A stretch of DNA of 64,000 nt, taken from contig NZ_ATHO01000109.1 of NCBI RefSeq assembly GCF_000445065.1, positions 1 to 64,000 of the forward strand. Reading direction: 5' to 3'. Every line of letters begins with the position of its first letter. The stretch's first letter is position 1. The translations under genes were made by a program, and so were the position numbers. The notes beneath the pieces were generated by a model. It searched no databases, had not been told where the DNA came from, and saw nothing but the letters and a program-made list of their open reading frames with translations. Origin of the DNA: Sphingobium quisquiliarum P25. GTDB lineage: Bacteria > Pseudomonadota > Alphaproteobacteria > Sphingomonadales > Sphingomonadaceae. This document shows, in pieces, positions 36,468 through 45,129 of the stretch.

Positions 36468-38618
36468 ATGTCGAATGTTGCGTCCACCAGGCAGGATCTG
36501 ACCGGAGAGGTCCAGCGAGACGTTCGCGCGACGGCTTTGCCCGGGCGGCTGGAGGCGATCGGGCGCGCCTTTGTCGAAAAAAGCCCCGCCCGCGCCCGCG
36601 CGATCCGGCTGGCCACCATCCTGATGGTCGACGCGCTGGTGATGTTCGCCACCTTCCAGCTGTCGCTGGCCATCCTTTCCAACCTGAAAATGTCGCCGAC
36701 CATGTACGACCTGCGGTTCGCGGCGGCGTTCGTGGGCATCAATCTGGCGGTGCTGTTCGCCATCGGCACCTACCGGCAAAGCTGGCGGTTCGTGTCCGTG
36801 CGCGACGCGCTGCGGCTGTCGGCGAGCCTGCTCGTCACGTCCTGGCTCATCTGGATGGTGACGGTGGGCCTGATCATCCCGCAGCAGATGTACCGCGTGA
36901 TGATGACGACATTCCTGACCGTCGACATCCCCATCACCGTCGCCGCGCTGCTGGGCGCCCGCGTCGCGCGCCGGGCGTTCTTCCAATATCTCCGGTCGGC
37001 GCGGCTGCGGCAATCGGCGCAGGCGCGCCGCCGCATCCTGTTGCTGGGCGAGCTGGACTGGGCCCGCGTGATGGCCGACCTGGTGCCCACCGACGTGCAG
37101 TCGGGCCTGGAGATCGTCGGCGTCATATCCTTCGACGGGCGGGACCGGCGGCTCCAGGTCGGCGGCCTGCCGATCCTGGGATCGCCCGACATGCTGCCGC
37201 AGATCGTCGCCGAACTGGACCGCGCGGGCAAAAGGCCGGTCAGCCTGGTGGTGCAGGAAAGCAGCGAGCGGCTGGACCGTCAGCAAATCCTGCGCATCGC
37301 CGCGGCGGCGGAACAGGAAAACCTGACCGTTTCGCGCTTCCGCAATCCGTGGACCGGGCCGCAACCGGACAAGGGCGACCGGCTTTCGATCGAGAAGATG
37401 CCGCTCGCCGAACTGCTGGGCCGTCCCGAAATCACGGTCCAGCACAGCTATCTGGAGCGCGTCGTCACCGGCGCGCGCATCATGGTGACGGGCGCTGGCG
37501 GGACGATCGGCGGAGAACTGGTGCGGCAGCTCGCTTATTACCGCCCGGCGGAGATCGTGCTGCTCGATCACGCCGAATATAATCTCTACGCCATCGAACT
37601 GGAGGCGCGGGAGAAATTCCCCGACGTCCGCTTCCATGCCGAGCTTTGCTCCATCCGCCAGCGCGCGGCGCTGTGGCAAGTGTTCGAGCGGCGGCGGCCC
37701 GAAATCGTCTTCCACGCCGCCGCGCTCAAGCATGTGCCGATGGTGGAGGCGAATCCCTGCGCGGGCGTGCATACCAACGTGCTGGGGACCCGCAACGTCG
37801 CCGACGCGGTGTGCGAGTTCGAGGCGCGCGCCATGATCCAGGTGTCGACCGACAAGGCGGTCAACCCCGTCGGCCTGATGGGCGCGACCAAGCGGCTGGG
37901 CGAACTTTATTGCCAGGCGCTGGACCTGATCGGCAGCTGCGATCCCGACAGCCCCCGTTTCCTGACGGTGCGGTTCGGCAATGTGCTGGGGTCCAGCGGG
38001 TCGCTGATCCCGCTGTTCCAGCACCAGATCGCCGCGGGCAAGCCGCTGACCGTCACCCATCCCGACATCGAACGCTTTTTCATGACGGTGCAGGAAGCCG
38101 TGCTGCTGATCCTGCAAAGCAGCGCCCGCGCGCTGGAAACCGATTCGGAGCGCGGCACCATCTTCGTGCTCGACATGGGCAAGCCGGTGAAGATCGTGGA
38201 GATCGCCCGCCGGGTGATCCGCATGGCGGGCCTTCGCCCCGACATCGACGTGCCGATCAAGTTCATCGGCCTGCGTCCCGGCGAAAAGCTGTTCGAGGAA
38301 CTGTTCGACACGTCGGAGGACAAGATCGAAAGCGCCATTCCCGGCATTTTCGAAGCGATGCCGTCCCCGATCCCGCTGGAGATGCTGGTGGAGGGCTTCG
38401 GCCAGCTCGCCCGGCTGATCGCGGCGGGGGATTCGCGGGAACTGATGCGCCTGACCCATGAGATGGTGGCGGCGTCCGCAAGCTCGCGCTGGGCGGAGAT
38501 ATTGCGCCGCCTGGCCGCCGAAAGCCAGGACACGGTGTTCATGATGCCGCCGCGCGGGCCGGAACCCGCCCCGGCGCTGCCGGTATCGCCGCCGTCCATG
38601 CCGCGCGACGTCGCCTGA
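36468..38618 (+). CDS. Membrane-bound nucleotide-sugar 4,6-dehydratase (WbpM/CapD/PglF-like)
   Basis: The product is 716 aa. Four N-terminal membrane helices (about 45-165) are followed by a CoA-binding-like region, and the catalytic SDR domain starts with VTGAGGTIGGELVRQL (GxxGxxG, about 340-350). The active-site stretch STDKAVNPVGLMGATKR carries MxxxK in place of YxxxK, as in WbpM/FlaA1-type dehydratases. GLRPGEKLFEELF near 605 is also typical. The enzyme converts UDP-GlcNAc to the UDP-4-keto-6-deoxy sugar. With the aminotransferase 19 nt downstream it would make a UDP-4-amino-4,6-dideoxy sugar. Confidence 0.92.
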   Translation: MSNVASTRQDLTGEVQRDVRATALPGRLEAIGRAFVEKSPARARAIRLATILMVDALVMFATFQLSLAILSNLKMSPTMYDLRFAAAFVGINLAVLFAIGTYRQSWRFVSVRDALRLSASLLVTSWLIWMVTVGLIIPQQMYRVMMTTFLTVDIPITVAALLGARVARRAFFQYLRSARLRQSAQARRRILLLGELDWARVMADLVPTDVQSGLEIVGVISFDGRDRRLQVGGLPILGSPDMLPQIVAELDRAGKRPVSLVVQESSERLDRQQILRIAAAAEQENLTVSRFRNPWTGPQPDKGDRLSIEKMPLAELLGRPEITVQHSYLERVVTGARIMVTGAGGTIGGELVRQLAYYRPAEIVLLDHAEYNLYAIELEAREKFPDVRFHAELCSIRQRAALWQVFERRRPEIVFHAAALKHVPMVEANPCAGVHTNVLGTRNVADAVCEFEARAMIQVSTDKAVNPVGLMGATKRLGELYCQALDLIGSCDPDSPRFLTVRFGNVLGSSGSLIPLFQHQIAAGKPLTVTHPDIERFFMTVQEAVLLILQSSARALETDSERGTIFVLDMGKPVKIVEIARRVIRMAGLRPDIDVPIKFIGLRPGEKLFEELFDTSEDKIESAIPGIFEAMPSPIPLEMLVEGFGQLARLIAAGDSRELMRLTHEMVAASASSRWAEILRRLAAESQDTVFMMPPRGPEPAPALPVSPPSMPRDVA

Positions 38619-38637
38619 CCTCACCGGGGAGCCAGAT

Positions 38638-39882
38638 ATGATCCAAGCCGCCGCCGCTTCGCTTGCCAGCGTCCAGGCGTCATCCGCGGGGGACAGGCGA
38701 AGCCCGCTCGACAATCCCCAACTGCGCTGGCCGCAGCATGAACCTGACGAGATCGCCGCCGTCGTCCGCCTGCTGGAGGCCGGGCGCGTCAATTCGATGA
38801 TGCATGGCGAGCAGACCCGCCAGTTCGAAGCGGAGTTCGCCGCCTTTTGCGGGATGCCGCACGGCATTGCGGTGTCGAACGGCACGGTCGCGCTGGAACT
38901 GGCGCTCCGCGCGCTGGGGATAGGGCCGGGCGACGAGGTGATCGTTCCCTGCCGCAGCTTCTTCGCCACCGCCGCCTGCGTCGTCGCGGTGGGGGCAGCG
39001 CCGGTATTCGCGGACATCGACCCGGTGAGCAACGGCATCGACCCGCAGTCCGCCCGCAGGATGATCAGCCCGCGGACGGCGGCCATGATCTGCGTCCATC
39101 TGGGCGGCTGGCCGTGCGACATGCTGGCCTTGCGCGCGCTGGCCGATGAGGAAGGATTGTGGCTGGTCGAGGATTGCGCGCAGGCGCATGGGGCCAGCCT
39201 GCACGGCCGCATGGCGGGGTCCTGGGGCGACGCCGCCGCCTTTTCCTTCTGCACCGACAAGATCATGTCGACCGGCGGCGAAGGCGGCATGCTGCTGCTG
39301 CGCGAGGAGGCGCATTGGAAGCGCGCCTGGGCCTATAAGGACCATGGCAAGAACCCGGACAAATTCTTCAGCCCGCCCGCCGAAAGCGGCTTCCGCTATC
39401 TGCACGACAGTTTCGGCACCAATTGGCGGATGACCGAGATGCAGGCGGCGATCGGCCGGGCGCAACTGGCCAAGCTGTCCGGCTGGGTCGCGCGGCGGCG
39501 GCGCAATGCGGCGGCGCTGAGCGGATATCTGGCGGGCGAGCCGGGCGTCCATGTTCCGCCCATTCCCGATCATGTGGGCCATGCCTTCTACCGGCTTTAT
39601 GCGGCGATCGATCCCGAACGGCTGGGCAAGGCCGGATCGACTGTGGCCGTCATCGACAGCATGTGCCGCATGGGCATGCCGGTGGGCAGCGGTTCATGCG
39701 CCGATATGTCGAAGGAGGCGGCATTCGCCGATGCGCCGCCTCGCCGCGACGGCGATCTGGCCGCCGCGCAGGAAGCGGGACGGCGCAGCATAGCCTTTCC
39801 CGTCGATCATCTGCTCGACGAAGAGGATATGCGGCGCATGGCGCAATGCCTGAGCGCCGCGCTGGCCGGACTGGAATCCTGA
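38638..39882 (+). CDS. DegT/DnrJ/EryC1/StrS-family PLP aminotransferase
   Basis: The product is 414 aa. A fold-type I sugar aminotransferase: FCGMPHGIAVSNGTVALELALRALGIGPGDEVIVP at the start, VEDCAQAHGA (Asp contacting PLP), and FSFCTDKIMSTGGEGG with the Schiff-base Lys near residue 205. The substrate is probably the 4-keto sugar made by the upstream dehydratase. Residues 1-35 before the core are an unusual Ala/Ser-rich extension; an internal start is possible. It lies in a three-gene run: dehydratase, aminotransferase, sulfotransferase. Confidence 0.9.
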   Translation: MIQAAAASLASVQASSAGDRRSPLDNPQLRWPQHEPDEIAAVVRLLEAGRVNSMMHGEQTRQFEAEFAAFCGMPHGIAVSNGTVALELALRALGIGPGDEVIVPCRSFFATAACVVAVGAAPVFADIDPVSNGIDPQSARRMISPRTAAMICVHLGGWPCDMLALRALADEEGLWLVEDCAQAHGASLHGRMAGSWGDAAAFSFCTDKIMSTGGEGGMLLLREEAHWKRAWAYKDHGKNPDKFFSPPAESGFRYLHDSFGTNWRMTEMQAAIGRAQLAKLSGWVARRRRNAAALSGYLAGEPGVHVPPIPDHVGHAFYRLYAAIDPERLGKAGSTVAVIDSMCRMGMPVGSGSCADMSKEAAFADAPPRRDGDLAAAQEAGRRSIAFPVDHLLDEEDMRRMAQCLSAALAGLES

Positions 39883-39902
39883 AAGGAGGGCGCAAGAGAC
39901 CC

Positions 39903-40745
39903 ATGATCAATCATCGCCTGCCCCAATTCATCATCATCGGCGCGGTCAAGGGCGCCACGACCTGGATTCACAACCAGTTGCGGGACAATCCGGCGGTGTA
40001 CCTGCCCGCGCCCGAACCGCATTTCTTCAGCCAGGAATATGATCGCGGGATCGATCATTACCGCCGCTTCTTCGACGGCGCGGCGGCCGGGCAGATGCTG
40101 GGGGAAAAGTCCGCCGACTATCTCGCCCATCCGCTGGCGGCCGCGCGCATGGCCCCCTTGCTGCCGCAGGCGAGGCTGGTGGTGCAATTGCGCAATCCGG
40201 TGGAGCGGGCCTATTCCGACTATAAGATGCTGTTCCGGCGCGGGACCGTGACGCAGGGGCCGGAGGCCTATCTGGACGGGCGGGCCAACGATCAGCCGCG
40301 CTTCCTGGAGGACGGTCTGTATGCCCGGCACCTGCGGCGCTGGCTCGACCATTTCAGCGCGGCCCAGATCAAGGTCATCCTGTTCGAGGATGTGAAGAGG
40401 TCGCCTGAGGCGACGGTCGCGACCGTCAGCGCCCATATCGGCGCGCCCTGCCATTATTCCAGTGAGGTAGGCGCCAGCCCCCGCAACGACAGCAGCGAAC
40501 GGTTCCTGCCCCTGCCCGTCCGCACCGCGCTGGCTCCGCTGAAGGATGCGGCGAGGCCACTGCGCGGCAACGCCATGTTCGAGAAGGTGCGCGGCCTGTT
40601 TGCCCGGCAGATCCAATATCCGCCGCTGCCAGAGGCCCTGCGCGCGCGCATGATGGATTATTATGCGCGCGATATCGAGGATCTGGAGAAGCTGATCGGC
40701 CGCGACCTTAGCCATTGGAGACAAAGCTCCCGCCTGGCGGCATAA
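39903..40745 (+). CDS. Sulfotransferase (heparan sulfate-type)
   Basis: ATG 39903 gives 280 aa; AAGGAGGG lies about 12 nt upstream. The PAPS loop is at the N-terminus (FIIIGAVKGATTWIHNQL, about 9-26). Later motifs are FFSQEYDRGIDHYRRFF, GEKSADYLAHP, VVQLRNPVERAYSDYKML (3'-phosphate binding Ser/Arg) and LFEDVKRSP, the pattern of N-/O-sulfotransferases acting on polysaccharides. It probably sulfates the exopolysaccharide repeat unit. Family differs from the sulfotransferase at 18159. It is 20 nt downstream of the aminotransferase. Confidence 0.88.
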   Translation: MINHRLPQFIIIGAVKGATTWIHNQLRDNPAVYLPAPEPHFFSQEYDRGIDHYRRFFDGAAAGQMLGEKSADYLAHPLAAARMAPLLPQARLVVQLRNPVERAYSDYKMLFRRGTVTQGPEAYLDGRANDQPRFLEDGLYARHLRRWLDHFSAAQIKVILFEDVKRSPEATVATVSAHIGAPCHYSSEVGASPRNDSSERFLPLPVRTALAPLKDAARPLRGNAMFEKVRGLFARQIQYPPLPEALRARMMDYYARDIEDLEKLIGRDLSHWRQSSRLAA

Positions 40746-40869
40746 AAGGAAGCATCCCAAAAGCGCTGGCGCGCTGTCCCCTTTTCGCCTGCGTCCGATA
40801 CGGAATCGTTCAACCACGCGATGCCCGAACCGCTTAAACTGAAGCCCGGTCAGTTGAGAGGGGAAGCAG

Positions 40870-41445
40870 ATGAACAAGCGGTTCACCCATAGTCTGTGCC
40901 TGGGCATGTTCGTTCTGACGGCGGCCTGTTCCAGCGGTCTTTCCAACCTGTCGAGCCTGCCCCCAGCGCCGACCGTCGCCTATCGCCTGGGCGCGGGTGA
41001 CGAGATCCGGGTTTCCATCCCCGGCCTGACGCCCGCAGGGACGAGCGAGGCGAGCTATGTGATCAACGATCGCGGCCAGATCGCCCTTCCGGTGCTGGGC
41101 GACGTTCCCGCCAGCGGCAAGACGGTGCCCGAACTCCAGGCCAGCATCGCGCAGCAACTGACCCAGCGCCAGTTGCTGAACACGCCCACGGTCAGCGTCC
41201 AGCCGGTCAAGCTGCGCCCCTTCTACGTGCTGGGCGAGGTCAAGAGCCCCGGCGAATATCAGTATCGCGCGGGCATGTCGGTGCTGGCGGCGGTATCGGC
41301 GGCGGGCGGCTACACCTTCCGCGCGCAGCAGGGGGATGTGGGCATCACCCGCATGGTGGAAGGCAGGCAGATCGAAGGCCGCGCCAGCGAACGCGACATG
41401 ATCCAGCCGGGCGACACGATCCGCATCTATGAGAAGTGGTTCTGA
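40870..41445 (+). CDS. Short OPX-type polysaccharide export lipoprotein (GumB/Wza-like)
   Basis: The product is 191 aa with a lipoprotein signal (LGMFVLTAAC). The Poly_export domain (YRLGAGDEIRVSIPGL, about 38-53) is followed by one SLBB domain (FYVLGEVKSPGEYQYRAGMSVLAAVSAAGGYT). The protein ends right after GDTIRIYEKWF, so it has no C-terminal amphipathic helix of the kind that forms the Wza outer-membrane pore; it is about half the size of Wza. Such short OPX proteins are thought to need a separate beta-barrel, and the next gene, overlapping by one nucleotide (TGATG), encodes one. Confidence 0.92.
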   Translation: MNKRFTHSLCLGMFVLTAACSSGLSNLSSLPPAPTVAYRLGAGDEIRVSIPGLTPAGTSEASYVINDRGQIALPVLGDVPASGKTVPELQASIAQQLTQRQLLNTPTVSVQPVKLRPFYVLGEVKSPGEYQYRAGMSVLAAVSAAGGYTFRAQQGDVGITRMVEGRQIEGRASERDMIQPGDTIRIYEKWF

Positions 41446-42677
41446 TGAAAGCCCGCTCCACGGCGCGGGCCGCCATCGCCATCGCAGTCGCGGGGGGCCT
41501 TCCCGCCGTTGCCGCACATGCGCAGGATCTGCGATCCGGCAAGACCTTCCTGGACGTTCCCGAAGCGGTGTTCGTGCCCACGCCGCTGCGGCTGGGCAGC
41601 GCCACCGCCACGATCGGCATCGACGGCAAGCTGGAATATGACAGCAACATCTATGCGCAACCGTCCGGCGAGAAGGACGATTTCAAGCTGCTGGTGAGTC
41701 CCTATGTCGAAGTGGTGAAGCCCGGCAGCAGGTTGCAGCTTTCCGCGCGGGCGGCGGGCAGCGTCCGCCGCTACTTCAAATATGAGCGCGAAAATGCCGA
41801 GGCGGGAGAAGTCGCGCTGGGCGCGGTCTGGACACCGTCCGCCGCCGACAAGCTGACGGCGAATGCAAGCTGGAGCCACGTCATCGAGGATCGCGGCGAA
41901 CCCGAAGGACGGACGGTGACATCCATCGGCCCGCGCAAGCTCAACGTGCTGGACGGCGACCTGTCCTACAGCCGCCAGGGTGCCCGGCTGGGCTTCATGG
42001 TGCGGGGGAGCGCCAGCCGTTTCCGCTATACCAGCGATTTCGACGAGGATCGCGACATCGACAATTACGCCCTTCTGGGCCGGGTGCTGGTGCGCGCCGC
42101 GCCGCTGCTGAACGGTTTTGTCGAAGGGTTCGTGTCGAAGCGCGACTACCGGATCACGCCGCCGGGCTTCCCCAATCGCGATTCGACCACCTATGGGGGC
42201 CGCGTCGGCGTCTCCATCGATCCGGGGGGCACGGTGCGCGGGGAAGCGGCGGTCGGCCTGTATCACTTCAATCCCAAGGACCCGCTGATCGAAGCGCGCA
42301 CCCGCCTGTCGGCGCAGGCGAGCCTCACTTATTCCCCGCAACCGCGCACGGCGATCACGCTCGACGGATTCATCGGCAATGTCGCGACCTACCGCACCGG
42401 AGCGCAATCGCGCGAGGACATGCGGTTCCGCCTGGGCGTGCAGCAGGAAATCCGCCACAACCTGCGCGGCGAAGCCGGGCTGGTCTACCGCCGCAGCAAA
42501 TTCTTCGGCGCGGGCGACGTCCAGAAAATCTACGGCGTCACCGGCGATCTGGAATATTCGCTCAACCGCCGCGTCGCGATCGGCGCGGACGTGCGCTATT
42601 CCAAACGCACCAGCAGCGACCCGTTCGACGAGTTCGAACGGGTCCGCGCGGGCCTGACGCTGCGTCTCCATTATTGA
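41445..42677 (+). CDS. Outer-membrane beta-barrel protein, probable exopolysaccharide porin
   Basis: ATG 41445 overlaps the OPX stop codon; the product is 410 aa. A signal peptide (AAIAIAVAGGLPAVAAHA) is followed by many alternating amphipathic strands (LEYDSNIYAQPSG, RLQLSARAAGSVRRYFKYE, LTANASWSHVIEDRG, VGLYHFNPKD). The protein ends in an aromatic residue (LTLRLHY), as expected for BAM-assembled barrels. It belongs to the outer membrane beta-barrel (capsule-associated) group. Inferred job: the outer-membrane conduit for the polymer in partnership with the short OPX protein. Confidence 0.85.
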   Translation: MKARSTARAAIAIAVAGGLPAVAAHAQDLRSGKTFLDVPEAVFVPTPLRLGSATATIGIDGKLEYDSNIYAQPSGEKDDFKLLVSPYVEVVKPGSRLQLSARAAGSVRRYFKYERENAEAGEVALGAVWTPSAADKLTANASWSHVIEDRGEPEGRTVTSIGPRKLNVLDGDLSYSRQGARLGFMVRGSASRFRYTSDFDEDRDIDNYALLGRVLVRAAPLLNGFVEGFVSKRDYRITPPGFPNRDSTTYGGRVGVSIDPGGTVRGEAAVGLYHFNPKDPLIEARTRLSAQASLTYSPQPRTAITLDGFIGNVATYRTGAQSREDMRFRLGVQQEIRHNLRGEAGLVYRRSKFFGAGDVQKIYGVTGDLEYSLNRRVAIGADVRYSKRTSSDPFDEFERVRAGLTLRLHY

Positions 42678-42686
42678 CCATGGGGT

Positions 42687-42713
42687 GGCGGCCCTTTCAT
42701 CCGAAGGGTCGCC
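42687..42713. repeat. GC-rich hairpin after the beta-barrel gene
   Basis: GGCGGCCCTT-tcatccg-AAGGGTCGCC (42687-42696/42704-42713) forms a 10-pair stem with one G-T pair. It lacks a T tract, so it is a weak terminator candidate or an mRNA-stabilising element separating the export genes from the glycosyltransferase genes. Confidence 0.5.
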
Positions 42714-42796
42714 GCCTAACCCCTTCGCGCAATGGACTTGACCGCGCCCGGCACGGAAACTTGGCAGCGACATCATGTTGTAAACAGGGATTCTTG

Positions 42797-43933
42797 ATGC
42801 TCGTCCGCGCCAGCCGACCGCCGAACATCGCCTTCGTCCTTCCAGGGCTGGGAGCGGGCGGATCGGAGCATATCGTAAGCCTTTTGTGCAATCACTTCGC
42901 GGCGCTGGGCTGGACCGTCAGGCTGATTGCGTTCGAGGATGAAGCCGCCCCGGCCTATTACAGCCATCACCCGGCGGTGCGGATCGTGCGGCTGGGCATG
43001 ACGGTGAAGCGCCGCAGCGCAGCCGCCGGAGCGCTGGCGATGCTGAAGCGCGAACGGCGGCTGCAAGCGGCGCTGGAGCAGGCCGCGCCCGACCTGGTGG
43101 TGAGCTTCCTGACCCGGACCAACATATTGTCGGTGCTGAGCGCGCGGCGCAGCGGCATTCCCGTGATCGTTTCGGAACGCAACAACCCGGAGCTGCAAAC
43201 CGTCGGGCGATTGTGGAACATGCTGCGCGGCTGGGCCTATCCGCGCGCGGCGGGGCTGGTCACCATGACGCAGGGCGCGATGGACTATTTCGCCCGGACG
43301 ATGGCCGTGAAGGGATGGGTCATCCCCAATCCCGCGCCGCCGCCGTCCGCCGTCCTGCCGCGCTGCTCCGATGGCCGGACGATCGGCGCGGTCGGACGGC
43401 TGGTGCCGCAAAAGGGGTTCGACCGGCTGATCGACGCCTTTGCGCGCGTGGCGGCGGATATCCCCGATTGGCGGCTGGTGATCTGGGGCGAAGGGCCCGA
43501 CCGCGCGGCGCTGGAAGCGCAAAGGGACAGGCTGGGGCTGACCGGCCGCATCGCTCTGCCCGGCATCACCCGCCAGCCCGGCGAGTGGATCGCCCAATCG
43601 GATATGTTCGTCCTGTCTTCCCGCTTCGAAGGCTGGGGCATCGTGGTGGGCGAAGCGATGGCGGCGGGCCTGCCGGTCGTCTCCTTCGACTGTCCATGGG
43701 GTCCTGCCGAAATGATCGAGCAGGGCCGCAGCGGCATGCTGGTCCCCAATGGCGACATCGCGGCCCTGGGCGACGCGATCGCCGCGCTCTGCCGCGATCC
43801 CGCGCGGCGCGGGGCACTAGGCACCGAGGCGAAGGCGCGCATGGCCCTGTTCGACCTCGACCATATCCTCGCCCGCTGGAAGGACGTCATCTTCGAGGTG
43901 CTGAAGGACCATCCCGTGGGGGTGGAGCGATGA
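42797..43933 (+). CDS. GT4-family glycosyltransferase
   Basis: ATG 42797 with CAGGGA upstream gives 378 aa. GT-B: N-terminal VLPGLGAGGSEHIVSLLCNHF, LVVSFLTRTNILSVL and VIVSERNNPE; C-terminal IGAVGRLVPQKGFDRLIDAF, LVIWGEGPDRAAL, VLSSRFEGWGIVVGEAMAAGLPVVSFDCPWGPAEMI (E-x7-E) and SGMLVPNGD. The pattern is close to GalNAc/amino-sugar alpha-transferases of the PglH/PglJ kind. It extends the lipid-linked repeat unit in the cytoplasm. It is first in a run that includes the second GT4, formyltransferase, deacetylase, ATP-grasp and HAD genes. Confidence 0.92.
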   Translation: MLVRASRPPNIAFVLPGLGAGGSEHIVSLLCNHFAALGWTVRLIAFEDEAAPAYYSHHPAVRIVRLGMTVKRRSAAAGALAMLKRERRLQAALEQAAPDLVVSFLTRTNILSVLSARRSGIPVIVSERNNPELQTVGRLWNMLRGWAYPRAAGLVTMTQGAMDYFARTMAVKGWVIPNPAPPPSAVLPRCSDGRTIGAVGRLVPQKGFDRLIDAFARVAADIPDWRLVIWGEGPDRAALEAQRDRLGLTGRIALPGITRQPGEWIAQSDMFVLSSRFEGWGIVVGEAMAAGLPVVSFDCPWGPAEMIEQGRSGMLVPNGDIAALGDAIAALCRDPARRGALGTEAKARMALFDLDHILARWKDVIFEVLKDHPVGVER

Positions 43934-43983
43934 CTGGGGCCATCCGCCAGCGCCTGCAACCTTTTCTTCCGGGGAGGTGATCG

Positions 43984-45129
43984 ATGCGCATCTGCTCCAT
44001 CATCACCAGCTTCACGTCGGGCGGCGCGGAAATGCTGGTCAGGGACCTTGCCGAACGCTTCGCGGCGACCGGCCATGACGCCACCGTGATCGCGCTGAGC
44101 GACGCCGCGCAGATCGGCAACGATCGCGAGACGGAAGCGGCGATGATGGCGCATATCCGTGAAGCGGGCGGACAGGCGCTGTCGCTGGGCCTTGCGAACC
44201 GCAACGCCTGGATCGGGGGCGCGCGGGCGCTGCGCGGCATGGCGCGCGCGATGAATCCCGATGTGATCCACTGCCACACCGCCCGCGCGCTTCCCATCGT
44301 CGCGCTGGCCCGGCCGCGCGTGCCGGTGGTGCTGACCCACCATAACAGCCGCCTGTCCTTCCCGCCCGCCGCCTTCCACCTCTTCAACCGGATCGCCGAT
44401 GGCTATGTGGCGATCAGCGAGCAATGCGAGACGATGCTGCGCGCCCATAGCCGCAAGCCCGTGCAACTGATCTGGAACGCAGCCAATCCGCGTTTCCGGG
44501 CATCGGAGCCCCGTCAGCCGGTGGCGCATGATCCCATGATACTGGCTGTCGGCACCGTGTCGGAGCAGAAGGATTATCCAACGCTGATACGCGCCGCGCG
44601 GCTGCTGGCCGCTGCGCTTGCGCCACAGGGCCGCCGCCCCCGCATCTGCATCGCCGGTGGCGGGCCGATGCTGGGCGAGCTTCAGGCGCTGGTCGAGGCG
44701 AGCGGCGCGGGCAGCCATGTGGAATTGCTGGGCGCGCGCGGCGATGTCGACATGCTGATGCGGCGGGCGGACCTGTTCGTGAACAGTTCGCTGTGGGAGG
44801 GATTTCCCATCTCCCTCATCGAAGCGGCCAGCAGCGGCTTGCCGATGGTGGCGACGCGCGTCGCCGGGAACCGGGAAATGGTGGTGCCGGGAATGAACGG
44901 CGAACTGGTGCCGCCGGGCGATGCGCAAGCGCTGGCATCGGCCATGGCGGCCATCCTGTCCGATGACGCCAGCCACGCCCGCCTGTCCGCCGGAGCGCTG
45001 GAAAGCGCGGGGCGCTTTTCCATCGAGCGCTGCGCCACCGCGCATCTGGCGCTCTATGGCCGCTTGCGCGGAAACCGCTCCGGCCACCGCGCATATGGAA
45101 GATTGAGCATCGATAGGGAGTGCGCATGA
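43984..45129 (+). CDS. GT4-family glycosyltransferase
   Basis: The product is 381 aa, preceded by GGGGAGG. The GT-B fold shows ITSFTSGGAEMLVRDLAERF at the N-terminus, VIHCHTARALPIVAL and VVLTHHNSRLSF, then MILAVGTVSEQKDYPTLIRAA, LFVNSSLWEGFPISLIEAASSGLPMVATRVAGNREMV (E-x7-E) and NGELVPPGD. It is a retaining sugar transferase of the exopolysaccharide pathway. The stop codon overlaps the formyltransferase start (ATGA), so translation is coupled. Confidence 0.92.
   Translation: MRICSIITSFTSGGAEMLVRDLAERFAATGHDATVIALSDAAQIGNDRETEAAMMAHIREAGGQALSLGLANRNAWIGGARALRGMARAMNPDVIHCHTARALPIVALARPRVPVVLTHHNSRLSFPPAAFHLFNRIADGYVAISEQCETMLRAHSRKPVQLIWNAANPRFRASEPRQPVAHDPMILAVGTVSEQKDYPTLIRAARLLAAALAPQGRRPRICIAGGGPMLGELQALVEASGAGSHVELLGARGDVDMLMRRADLFVNSSLWEGFPISLIEAASSGLPMVATRVAGNREMVVPGMNGELVPPGDAQALASAMAAILSDDASHARLSAGALESAGRFSIERCATAHLALYGRLRGNRSGHRAYGRLSIDRECA

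Noticed and set aside
36336-39290. A 984-codon open frame on the minus strand
   Set aside because: It lies opposite the dehydratase and aminotransferase genes, has no family motif and a His/Arg/Gln-rich composition typical of antisense frames in high-GC genes.
38814-39902. Frames in other phases over the aminotransferase gene, including a 5' extension of the sulfotransferase frame
   Set aside because: The aminotransferase frame has the full PLP motif set; the sulfotransferase homology starts only at 39903, where an ATG is present.
43285-45087. A 600-codon minus-strand frame opposite two glycosyltransferases
   Set aside because: Both plus-strand genes have full GT4 motifs and ribosome binding sites; the antisense frame has none.
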